From Lucifuga dentata (lineage: Eukaryota; Chordata; Actinopteri; Ophidiiformes; Bythitidae), in assembly GCA_014773175.1 (NCBI GenBank), contig VXCM01003229.1, positions 39,390 through 103,389 on the forward strand: a stretch of 64,000 bases of DNA. The letters run 5' to 3'. Positions 23,801 through 34,414 of this stretch are shown piece by piece. A program made the translations under genes and the position numbers. The stretch's first letter is position 1; every line of letters starts with the position of its first letter. Below the pieces are notes generated by a model. It was not told the origin of the DNA. It ran no database searches and saw only the letters and a list, made by a program, of their open reading frames with translations.

Positions 23801-26800
23801 TTGACACGTGATGTATTTGCATTTAAATTCTTGTTCAGTGTAAAAGCCCCTCCCCCCCCGCAAAGCAAAAGAGATGAGACGTTTGCTCTTACAGATATAC
23901 AAGGAATAACACAAAATAACTGCTTCTGTTCGATGTTAATGTGCCCCCCCCCCAATATGTTATAAGATTTTTATACTGTCTAAACACACAAATGCACATT
24001 GGGTTTTTTGACTCGTGAAAACACTGCAGGCGGTGTGTGTGTGTGCTCACCTATGCCGTGCTTTGGCGGTGCAGTACTTGAGGTTCTTGTCGGGTTCATT
24101 GACCTGTCCTTCTCTCCAGCACTGGCCACACACAAACTTCATCTTCAGGTTGAAGGGGCGTCCCCTCCCCGCCCCTGCTCCTAGGCCGCCCACCCCTACC
24201 CCTCCCATTGGGCTCACACCACCCCCACTGATGCTTTCTCCTCCTCCTCCTCCTCCACCACCAACTCCCCCCATCCCCCCTACCCCTCCTGTAGGTACGC
24301 CGCTGTTCTGGTGAGGTATATGCATAGGCTGAAACAGACGGGGGAGGGGTGGGAGGGGGGGGAGAAGGAGAAACATCAACACTGAACACACACAAACTGG
24401 ATTTTTACTTTCTCCATTCAACTGCGATATGCTCATACACAGTTGCATTGTGGGTGAGGATGGATGGTAGAAAAAGAGAAAGCTGACATTACTACAAGTT
24501 CCCAAAGTGCATCTATTTTCCCTCATGACCTTCTATCCTGTTCTAAGATGCATCAGCCATTTTAGTTTCTTCGTCTCAGTTTCTATGTGAAAGTCGAAGC
24601 CTCGTCCTCCCTCACCTTCTGCTGCTTCTGTGCGTTCTGCTCCAGCCTTTGCCAGTGTCTCTTGGACTCCTGCACCATCTCTTCATGGGTGATGCCTGTG
24701 GAAATATTCAGGCATGAATGAACACACCTTACATGTTTTAACCACATTCTGTGAGGTCATGATTAACAGCAAATCACCAGATGGCTCATTACATAAAAAC
24801 GTTTTACAGCATCTTTTGCATATCGACGCCTTCTAAGTGTAGCAGTGTTTCAGTATTGCTGACATGCAGCCTCAATGCAGGATAATCAGGTTTCATTTGA
24901 CTTCAACCAGAAACACCAAACACAGACTACCTGAGGCACACTTCTGCACAGAGCCTCATCTGACTGAACTCATCGCCATTTCATATTAAGCACATTAAGA
25001 ACAGGATAAACTTAAAACAAAATAAACGTAAAACATTTCCTGCAGGAAATCAGCTGATGATTGATCTTTGCAACCATCTTTTTTAGCTGCTTCCATGTGT
25101 CATTTTATTAGAGGTTTTATGTATTTATTGCCTAATGAGATGCATATTTACTCGACTATTTACCATATATACTCGTGATGTTGTTCCATCAATTTATTTG
25201 TTTAGCAAATTACCTGTTTTTCTGGGTATTGTCATAGTATTCCTGCGATTTTCTGGAAATAATCCACGTACTGGTACTGGTAAACATGATATTTATTTCA
25301 GCAGCTGATTACCATAACTGACATTAGCTGACATTAACTTTTCTGGACTCCTCTTCCTCATCTGAATCACCAAACTGAGTCTGTGTCATTTCCATTCTGT
25401 GTTGTATCTTATCTCAAGCTTCTTGCTAATAAAGCACAAAACATGACATTGAACAAGACTACCAAATGGTACCCTACCGGTATGTGAAACAGCACTTTTA
25501 TGAGGTCGTCTCTGATTGGCCCATTCTTTTGTCTTTGACCAATTACAACAGCTCTTACTGGCAGCCGCAAAATGTGCTGATAAGATGTTTAGTCAGGAAA
25601 TATCTCATTCTAAGGTATGATTTAAACTATTTTCCATGGGTAGTGGTAATGGTAGTATTTCCACCCCTGGAAATTTCCTTCTCTGGGATCAAATTTGAAT
25701 TTCTTGTGTATAAGTCGACCCCTGATTTGCTTTGTGAAATTTGGTAATAAAAACTCGGCTTATACTCAAGTATAAACGGTAATGGTTTTTAAAGTTACGT
25801 CTGTTTGACTTATTTGTTTCTTATGTATTTATGTGTATTGATGGACCACAGGAAGGCTAGAAACTGCATTTGTGAACGCTAATGAGGATCCAATAAATAA
25901 TAAAGAGAGCTGTTTTGTGTTTGTGTGTGTGTGCTCACCTGTGTCCTGTTGCAGGACCCAGCATTTAAGCTCTATGACAGAGTGTGCAAAGGAGCAGCTG
26001 TCCTCACGCTGGCAACCATAGCGAACCTCGTGGCGACACACGTCAAACTGGCAGAGGGGGTGCAGCGGACGCACTTTACTGTAGCGCACATTGGCCGACC
26101 TCACCACGTGCACCAGACACCTGCAGGAGGCAGAGGGATGAAATGACATGATATCATTTACTGATTCAGATTCTGGATGGGGGGATATGAGTTCAGGCAT
26201 TTGCTGTGAACATAATAGTCTCCTTTCTTCTGTGTCTAAGCAAAGTTTGAATTTGAGTAAAATGAAGGCAGAGAGACATTCGTGTTTTTTTAGACCCACT
26301 TGTTATCGTCGAACGGGTGTCGAGCTGTGAGGTTGGAACAGACAGCTAAGTTTTCTTTGCTACGTTTGCTGATGATGCGAGGTTTACTGTCAAAACATTC
26401 CTGTGGAAAAACAGGAGGCAGAAAGTGATGAATTTACGTAAAGTTCCACTATCAGTTCTTCAAACATGCAACAAATAATAAATGAATGGGCGTTCACTGT
26501 TATGTGCACATTGTAGAGTTTTTTTTTTTTGTTTTTTTTTCAAGAAAGAAGAAAATTAAAAGAAGCCAGAGAACCTCTTAAGTCTGGTCTCACCTCACAG
26601 AGGAACATGAACATGCCCATGTGGAGCTGCAGCAGTCTGGTGACGCTGAGCGCCCGTCGCTCTGTATTGCCCAGCGGATCGAACAGAAGTTCTCGACTCA
26701 GCGCTCCCTTCCTCTCCTGAGTCCACACATCGATCTCCTCCTGGCAGTAAGCAAATGTACAGTTCTCCCCGTACTGACACTCCTGGCGCTCCTGCACCTC

Positions 26801-29800
26801 TGTAGGAGCCAGAGAGGAGGGAGACTAAGAATATAAATGTGAACAGAATTTTCTCCTTTTTTTTTATTTGTAAAATTCTGTGTGTGTGTTTATGTGTATG
26901 TTTCTCTCCTGTTCCCCATTACACAGGATGTGTTTTGATGTACTGATGAATGAATTTTGATGAAACATGAGAAAATGGCCTGACTGGCCCTCAGGATACC
27001 TGTGTCATGTCATCATGCTGAGTTTTGTGTTGTTTCCTAAAAATAAAAGTGATCTTGATGTCATTGTAAATGAAGGTAAGCCTCAATGATTCTCGAGAAA
27101 TAAAGGTTTGAAATAAAAAATAAAATAAAATCACATCCAAATGATGTTTAACACCTAACGAAGGAGCAGTCAAAATTCAGCTGCATTGATGTGTTGGCTG
27201 CTGTTATCTTCCTACTTTAAATAATAATAATACATTAGGTATTTACATACCTAAAAGATTAGTAATGTTTAAATATAGAAATACCTAATATATTATTATT
27301 TATATATATACAGTGGGGTCCAAAAATCTGAAACCACTGTGAAAATACTTCTATTATGCATTCTTTTTGAATTTAATACAAGATTTTTTATTACAAATGA
27401 TAATATCTTCTTAACAATTTGAGTGAAAAGTTGAATCTTTGAAAAATGTCCATGAATGTCAGAATATCTTGGTACGAATGTCAAAATATCTTAACATTTG
27501 GTATGGCCCCCCTTTTCTTTTAATGACAGCATCACTCCAGCTGCATGGACTCCACAAGTGTGTGCAAAACCTGACGAGTTATCCCAGCATGATTTGATGT
27601 CAGACTTTCTGATTATTTCCAGATTTACATGGAAAACATCACAGATTTTTCATGCGTCTCAGACTTTTGGACCCCAGTGTATATACGCACACATTTAACT
27701 AAAAACACACCTTTACAAAGTACAAATGCCCCGAGGAAGTTGTTCCGTGCAGGCCTGGGCCGGATCCTCTTCCAGGTGGGGTCGTCTGTGTTTTTGAGGC
27801 GGCACAGCAGCACGTCTCTCTTGCAGCGGTGAGCTGCTTCTGGCTGATACTTGTAGTCCATCACACGTGGACCTGTGAGATGAGAAAGAAAAGCTACTGT
27901 GTGCTACCCTGCCAAAAACAGCAAGATTTTTTCACTAAACCACTTAATATCCCTTTTAACGGTTGTTTGTAGATTTAGTATGTGACATTTGCAGTTAATT
28001 TAAAGGAGGAAAAAAAGCAACACTTCAATGTTCCACAATGAACCTTTGGAGAAAAACTGGGATTAAAATTATTTGCCCAAAAGCTAGTAAGGGAAACCGA
28101 CTCAGATGTCAGCCATGTGAACCAACCTATTCGACTGTAACAGGCGTGACAGGCCTGACGGAACTCGTGAGAGGGTGCCAGAGGATTCCTGGACAGCAGA
28201 GACAGGTTGGTTCCCACTGGACCATTCTGAGAAAGAGGAGAAGAGAGTGTGACGTTATACACAAAGGCTACATTGGTGGATACAAGAAGTTTAATAATGG
28301 AGACAGACAATGGCAGTACCATTTAAACTCAGTTTTCCATACAAGAGATGATTTCAGAAAAAACAAAACTAACAGTCAGGTTAGGTGAATTGTAAATTCT
28401 AAAGTGCCTGTAGGTGTGAGACTGAGTTTCTCTGCTTGTATAACTCTGTGACAGACCGGTGACCTGCCTCTCGCCTAATGACCCCAGCTTCATGACCCCA
28501 TGACCCCGCACAGGATAGAATGGATGGATAGAGAGATTACTGTGAGTGCGTGTGTGTGTGTATGCGTGCATGCGTGCGCATTACTCACTGCATGTGCAGC
28601 ATTGTGACCACGCATCCCAGGAATGAAGCTGTGACACACTCGTCCCCCTGAAGAGCAAAGATGCAAGGACACAGACATGTCAGACTGCATGTCAATGATG
28701 CTGACTCACGCCGTTTTCTGAAACTGATACACATCTCCACTTCAAGCCAAAAGAACCGTGTTCTCAATGAGTAAGCAAGGACGAGCTGAAAAACAACGCT
28801 GGGAAAGATGCTACATCAGCATCTTTGATCTCTACGATTTTATTAATCAGTTAGACATAAAAAAAATATATGTGTAATTTACTAACATTGTTTTATAAGA
28901 ATTCTGAAAATGAAGTTTTCCACTAGATCTCTCTCTCTTTCTCATAGCTATGAAGAGCTAAAGACAACTTGGTGTACTGTACTTTAAGAGTAAATCATTA
29001 TCATCTCTAAATAAGTTAAAAGCAAGTATTGGGATAAAGACTTGCAAACATTTGCTCACCAGGGAGAGTGTACTCAGACAAAGAGTCCAGCCCACCAGCA
29101 ACAACTCCTGCCTTTCCTTCTCCATCTGCTGCCCCGGGGGGGAAGCCTCCCAGTGCGTCCTGCGCCTGGGTGGAGCCCTGGTCTCGATGGGCCAGTAAAG
29201 GGTAAGGCTCCAGAGGGGGTATTTCACTGATGGAGGAGCTGAAATAAGGGGGAAGCTGGGTGGATGGGGGCTGGAGGCCGGGGGAGTATGGAGGACGGAG
29301 ACCCACTGCTGTGTTGGGGAGGTTGGTGGGGATGGCACCCTGGACTGGACTCTGGACCAGAAAACAGACAGAAGAAAGCATTAATTCAAGCAGAGGCCTA
29401 CAGACTTATAAACTTATGCCACCCATAATAAAATCATAGATGGACCCCTGCAGGATTAAGCAGGTATTTGAATTCAGGTGGTCATCACTCACTATTATAT
29501 CACATATCTGGACCAATGAAAAATCCACTACAATCCAGAAAAAAATGGAGGACAAAGTGCAAAAAAGGTAATAATGATGATAACAAAATAGGAAAATCAT
29601 CGTACTCCACTATGAGGAACTTCAAGATGTTTTTTTTTTAGGCCAACACGTCCTCTTAATCTTTGTCCACCATTCATCCGTCCTCCACTTACCTCACTGA
29701 CTTTCTTGGGGATGCAGTCCAGCAGACTGTCCAGCTCATCCTTGATGACGCTGCTGCTGCATTCATCCATGTGCTCCGACACGGGCACGGAGTACGGCAT

Positions 29801-32173
29801 GGGAGGTATGACCTGGCTGCTGGGGCTCTCTGACAGGTCAGTGCATGGGGTCACCACAGAGGGGTCATCGCTGACTGGGATGGGTGTGGCCAAAGGAGCC
29901 GGAATGCACTGTGCACTGGACAGGTCTGCTGAGGAGGAGGAAAGAGCATTAGAGAGGATGAATGTGAGGGCAAAGATGGAGGTTTGGGTGGAATCAGATG
30001 TTTTGAGGCTCATCATACCCGGTCCCATGTCACTTAAAGATTCCAGCCCATTTGAGGACATCTATAAAGAGAGGAAATCAAAAAAGAAACGCTATTAGTC
30101 TTATCAAGTCAATGCATGTCTGCTACATAACTCTTATATGGTGAGAACAGCACCTACCTCTCCTGTGGGTGGAGATGCCTCCCCATGACTCTCCCCCTCT
30201 GTGCCTGTGGAGTCTGTCTGCAGGCTGACGTAGGCCTTACGCACCTTCAGGCCAAGTTTAGTGGCCAGATCCTGAGCGAGGTCACTCACCTGCCTGTCCT
30301 GGAAGATAAATGACAAAAAAACAAAAAGAGCCATTAACCACGGACAAGTTATAGTCACTTTCAAGTGAGACAAAAATGAATTAAAATATGAATTTAGAGT
30401 CAAAATAACTTCTGTTTTGGACTACCATAACTGTAAGAAATCAAAGCAAGTAGTCTACAATCAGAACATGGATCACATTTATGAACTTGGCAAAATTTTA
30501 CTTCCTGTCACACATTTTTTTTTTTAGATTTTATTGTTTCCTCATTCTCAAGACACAATAAAACACACTGACATTAAATGCCTCTACTGACATGTCTTTA
30601 GACAACTATGAAGTACACTGTTAAGTCGAGAAAATGAAGAAGCAAGAGTGGAAGTGTAAATCAACAGTGCCTCTCTCTCTCTTCTCGCTCTCATAAATAA
30701 CATAACATACCATTTGCAAGGACCAATGGTGAGTTGAGTTATAAATTTTAGTTACAGTCTCTAAAAATGGTCTCAAAAATCAGCTAACTTGTCAGAGTCT
30801 GGAACCTTAAGGTGACGTAGCAAAATGCCTTTAGCATGAATATTTTGCATGAATATTTTTAGTGTTGGTGACGTACGTGCGGTGCAGTGAGGAGGCATCT
30901 GGTTCCACACTCGTAGGCCTCTCTGAGTCGGCCTAGCTCCCTCAGACAGAGCGCTCTGCGGTACAAAGCCCTGCGACTGCCCTCCGACACACACAAGGCG
31001 CTGTCACAATCCTGCACGCCACGTTCAAACTCCCGCTGAAATACATATGGCGAGAGCATGCAATACAAGAACACATTACTCTCAATAAAACACAGAATAA
31101 AGCATTCATCCAGCAAAAGCACCTTCCAAAATGTTATTTTTAACCATCAAGGTGTTTTCCATGTAAAATAAATGATTTACTCTAATCATGTCTTAACAAG
31201 AGAAAGAAAAACGTTTTTGCTTTCAAATGGACATTTCTGCAAGCAGATATCTGCAAAAAGATAAATCATCTCAATTGCAATGCATGAAAATACATTGATG
31301 TGTTTGAGACCTGCATTGTAAAAAAAAAAACAGGCTACTTAGATTCAGTTAGTTACTTGTGTTTTCCACTGATATATGAAATTTATAAGAAAAACATCCA
31401 TTCCTGATTCAGTGTTTAGCTCGACTACATGAACAAAGTATGACAAACATCTGTGTTTGACACTTCTCCCTCACCGTCTGGTAGCAGGCAGCAGCCCTGT
31501 TCACGTAGAGGCTCTCCAAAAGCTCAGGGGGTATGACAAGGGCCTCAGCCTGGGCATAGCGAGCAACACTGATCCCCTCCCCATACTGCTGTGTCGCCTG
31601 ACGCCAATCCCCATCCCGAAAACATGAATTGCCTTCATCCAGCAAGTTACACACTAACTGCGTCAGGAATGCCTGAGGAATAAGGGTAGGGAGAGGGGAA
31701 TCGTGGTGGTTGAAAAATGAGGGAGGAAGAAGTGTAACAGACAGAAAAATAATGGGAAGAGAATACGAGAACATCAGACAGGCATAGGAAAAGAAAGAAA
31801 GAAAAAAGAGGGACAGGAAAAGCGAGAAAGATTGAGGTCAAGATAAATGACAATAAATTTAAATTTACAACTTGGAACAATGATTACAAAGTCAAACGTT
31901 AAATGCTGTTGGTGCACTTTATAACAGCCAAAAGTGTGAACAAGCATAAATGTAGACAATGATAAATTCAAACCTCATAACTCTCTGGCTCTGGAAAAGG
32001 CAATGAGGACCTATGGAGAGAAATGACATGGGGCTGTCAGACTAAGTTCTCCCTGCAGCTTCATCACTGTTGGTTAATTGTTGAAAGAAGCATACAAACT
32101 TAGTGTTTACTTACTGGATAAAGCTCATTGCTTTTTGGATCTCTTCTCTTCGTTTCTGTCTTTCAGGATCCAT
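20817..32173 (-). CDS. zc3h7b: Zinc finger CCCH-type containing 7B (RoXaN-like)
   Basis: This cytoplasmic RNA-binding protein combines TPR repeats, an LD motif and CCCH fingers; the human protein is implicated in mRNA translation and regulation. Minus-strand coding exons: 32115-32173, 31974-32010, 31475-31672, 30877-31035, 30158-30298, 30019-30061, 29693-29928, 29060-29351, 28589-28647, 28127-28226, 27711-27872, 26594-26799, 26300-26400, 25939-26120, 24616-24695, 24051-24328, 22690-22795, 22116-22224, 20817-20950. All phases agree (894 codons). Exons 3-5 give the TPR region (NRAAACYQT, RALYRRALCLRELGRLREAY). Exon 7 has the LD motif ELDSLLDCI. Later exons carry CQYGENCTFAYCQEEIDVW, FDVCRHEVRYGCQREDSC, MKFVCGQCWREGQ and CHYIGNCSFAHSLEERDVW. 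The first exon follows a CTCTCAG acceptor, so an upstream non-coding exon is likely. The C-terminal C2H2 and last CCCH units known in human (about 110 residues) are missing. Confidence 0.93.
21399..21986. mobile_element. TTAA-flanked MITE, copy 3
   Basis: The ends TTAAAGGACCATACCATCC and GGTATGGTCCTTTAA are inverted repeats. The interior runs opposite to copy 1. It carries TTACATAA at 21726-21733, one base from the D-box consensus. It lies in the last recognised zc3h7b intron. Confidence 0.88.
22578..22712. repeat. 67-bp direct repeat around a single N, duplicating part of a zc3h7b exon
   Basis: Bases 22578-22644 and 22646-22712 are identical with N at 22645. The copy contains the last 23 bases of the exon 22690-22795 and its donor. 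The downstream copy is not a real extra exon. Confidence 0.87.
23052..23182. repeat. 65-bp direct repeat around a single N (assembly artefact)
   Basis: Bases 23052-23116 and 23118-23182 are the same with N at 23117. They include the start of the Harbinger remnant, so its ATG appears twice. Confidence 0.85.
23154..23450 (+). pseudogene. PIF/Harbinger transposase N-terminal remnant
   Basis: The frame from 23154 opens with an acid and serine-rich start (MDSASSSDDD) followed by KRKRLWIHLILEGRKENEEF and LIQEL. This is the pattern of HARBI1-like transposases, in which a basic run leads into W-V-H-P and E-F-x-x-L-x-x-E-L. The frame then ends, but a shifted frame continues with HLRRQRTNFREPTDPEQCMA and VCLR, matching the next conserved block (HIxRQxTxxRxPxxxxERLAVxLR). 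The frame break and the absence of a catalytic domain make it a decayed fragment. Confidence 0.6.
27309..27683. mobile_element. Tc1/mariner MITE
   Basis: The ends read ACAGTGGGGTCCAAAAATCT and its near-complement ending GGACCCCAGTGTATATA, with TA at both edges, as in fish Tc1/mariner elements. About 375 bp; the interior, with a GCATGGACTCCACAAGT stretch, is non-coding. It lies in a zc3h7b intron. Confidence 0.8.
28440..28530. repeat. Degraded retroposon tail with ATGGATGG end
   Basis: The stretch GACCTGCCTCTCGCCTAATG, then CCCCGCACAGGATAGAATGG and ATGGATAG resembles the common fish retroposon 3' tail ending in ATGGATGG repeats. It lies in a zc3h7b intron. Confidence 0.45.
29929..30018 (-). 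other. 90-nt stop-free intron of zc3h7b, possible retained intron
   Basis: Between coding segments 30019-30061 and 29693-29928 lies a GT-AG intron whose branch side has a clear CT-rich tract. It is 90 nt long and contains no in-frame stop, so both spliced and unspliced messages stay open. Splicing is favoured because the tract before the acceptor is typical. Confidence 0.55.
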
Positions 32174-33207
32174 GTCCTGAGAGTAAAGAGAAAGTTGCTA
32201 AAAATTCAAATTCTTACACAACAGTACAAATACAAAGAGCTTTGACAGCTACGATCAAGTTATACGCATGTAGTATCCTGGTTTAAATTTGAATTATTAA
32301 GACTTATTCGAAACAATGCCAGCTGCTGTGGTTCTTCCACCTGAAGCCAAGGCCTCGAACTGACACGCTAAGGAATCCACGGGCTTTCGTAAATAAACAG
32401 CTCAGAGCAAACACTGAAGCTGGACACCAGTTAGCTAACATTATGCTAACCACCTTAAACTCCAAAGTATGTTACCCAGTAAAATGAAAATCTTCGCGTT
32501 GGGTTGGATCTAAACGCTACTTAAAGCAACGTACCATACGATATATAAAATGTTTGCTAGCATTAGCTTGGAATGAGCAGGTTAACGAGTCAACTCCAAT
32601 TTTAAAAAAACAACGATGCAAATTGTAACAAATTAACTCTTAAGTGCAGGTTAGTTGCTAGTCATGTTTACTAAACGTTACCTGAATTTAACGCACGGCA
32701 GTTAGGATTAACTAATGCCACTTTAGGTCACTTGGGCTAACGGTTAATGAAGACAGCAAACTTAGCTAACAAATAGGTTCAGTTGTAATTTTAGTCTGAC
32801 GCATTGTATCGATTCGTTAACGATTTAGCGCAAAATGTAAGTTGAGCTGACATTGTATTAGCTAGTCAGGTTGCTAATTAGTGGCTAGTAATATCCAGGT
32901 AATAGTTGAAGCCCGAGCTAGCATGGGAACTCACCGAGTTACTTCATTCGCTTTTTCAGATCAAAGATATCTTCACGGTGCGTTGATGATGATGGTCAGG
33001 AAAACAGCCAGTCATAAATTAGTAAATATCCATTTTTGTGAGTTCAGCGTCCCTGTCATTGGTATGTGGATCGGGCACGAGTTTTGTCGCCACTACGATG
33101 CTGCTGAATGTTATCAATACACTCACGTTAGCTAGCTGGCTGCTAACTGTTTATGCTAGTGCAGTTTCATTTGGTACAAACTCGCAACAAGTTTCAAGGA
33201 GAGGCAC

Positions 33208-33226
33208 GACCGCCAGAGGGCAGTCG
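33208..33226. promoter_or_regulatory. CTCF-like motif
   Basis: GACCGCCAGAGGGCAGTCG fits the core CTCF consensus (CCxxxAGxGGGCAG). It lies between the two divergent genes. Assigned by eye, without scoring. Confidence 0.4.
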
Positions 33227-33970
33227 AGGTCACCCCTGTGTCCCAATCAAATATTGAAGTGATTAAAATAACAAACAAAAAACAAACAAACCACTCTGTA
33301 AACCACATCAAACTGATATAAGATACTTAAATGCATGACTACATTTAGTCTTGTTACAAAAACCGGTCGACTGAAGTGACCAACTGTTACTGGTTCACCA
33401 TTTGATAATTGGATTTTCATTAGTAGGGTGCTTTATTACTTTTTATGTGTAATTTATAACATGTGGTTTTATATTTGCAGTTTATTGATGTTTCAGGTGT
33501 CTCTGGTTCTCTTTGTCGTGCAGGTATGTCTGTCTTCCTCTCTGCTGGAGTTCTCAGCATTTCCTCACCGGACCCACTCATTCCATAACCGCTAAAACTT
33601 TTGCTGTCACATATTCATCACAGCCATATGAAAAATTTTTTCCAAACAGTGAAGTAAGTGAACCAAAGAGACCAGCAAGTGCTTTTAGGGCTTCAGTGTT
33701 AGCCATTACCTGTAACAAAAGCTCACCTGTTGGTCTCCTCCAAACCATTCCAACCCAAACGTATTCTCTGTGCTGTATTTCCTCTGCGAAAACGGCGTGT
33801 TTTAGCGTCACGGGCAACCTCTGTGCTAATTTAAGGCTAACACGATTTTAAACGCCGTTTTGAACGATATAAAGTAACAGAATCACACGGTAACAGTAGG
33901 TGGCGATACTCCATTGAAAACGAATGTGAACTGCAGTATAATAATCAAAGAAGAAGAAGCACGGGAAGCA

Positions 33971-33978
33971 TGACGTCA
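33971..33978. promoter_or_regulatory. Palindromic CRE (TGACGTCA)
   Basis: A full cAMP response element lies about 440 bases upstream of the rangap1 ATG, in a CpG-containing stretch. This is a usual distance for a CREB/ATF site in a housekeeping promoter. Confidence 0.5.
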
Positions 33979-34414
33979 CACGATTAAGCAACCGGCGCGC
34001 TGTACGGCAGAAGCGGCGCGTGTTCATTGACATTGTCGGAAATTACACTTTGTGGTAAAATCGCATCGTATTTAACAGTTTTCCATCGTCTTTTAATGGC
34101 TGTATGGCTGAGCAGAAGGCCTGAAAACACGAGAATAAACCTTTAAAGTCTGTACTCATAGTTACGTGTTGATGTTTGTTCAGCTATTAGCTAGTAGCAG
34201 TGTTTCCTCTTTTGTGCCTGGTTCCAGCTAACAGCAGTGACTGTTGTATCAGCAATTCTTGTTGTTGATAATATAAATTTTTCTTTTATCAATTATCTTC
34301 GAACATCATCTGTTAGTTTCAAGTAGAGTCAGGGTTTGTTTGCCAGTTGTATTCACATCCACACGCTCATTAAAAGCTAAATTAGTGTGACTCCTGGGCT
34401 TCTCCAGACTCATC

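Larger units (their letters stand above)
32177..34414. promoter_or_regulatory. Divergent promoter region of zc3h7b and rangap1
   Basis: About 2.2 kb separates the two start codons. It must contain both promoters and probably non-coding first exons, since both ATGs closely follow acceptor-like CAGs (CTCTCAG before zc3h7b, TTCTCCAG before rangap1). It holds a CTCF-like site (33208-33226) and a palindromic CRE (33971-33978). Open frames in it show no family resemblance. Confidence 0.6.

Noticed and set aside
23584..23914. 109-codon minus-strand frame containing a Phe run
   Set aside because: It spans a poly(A)/poly(T) tract in transposon debris and has no family resemblance.
24096..24395. Overlapping minus-strand frame across the zc3h7b Gly-rich exon
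   Set aside because: It is a frame shadow. The other frame continues into the conserved CCCH block with correct splice phases.
33513..33851. Open frames on both strands in the zc3h7b/rangap1 promoter region
   Set aside because: No family resemblance. They occupy a region expected to hold promoters and non-coding first exons.
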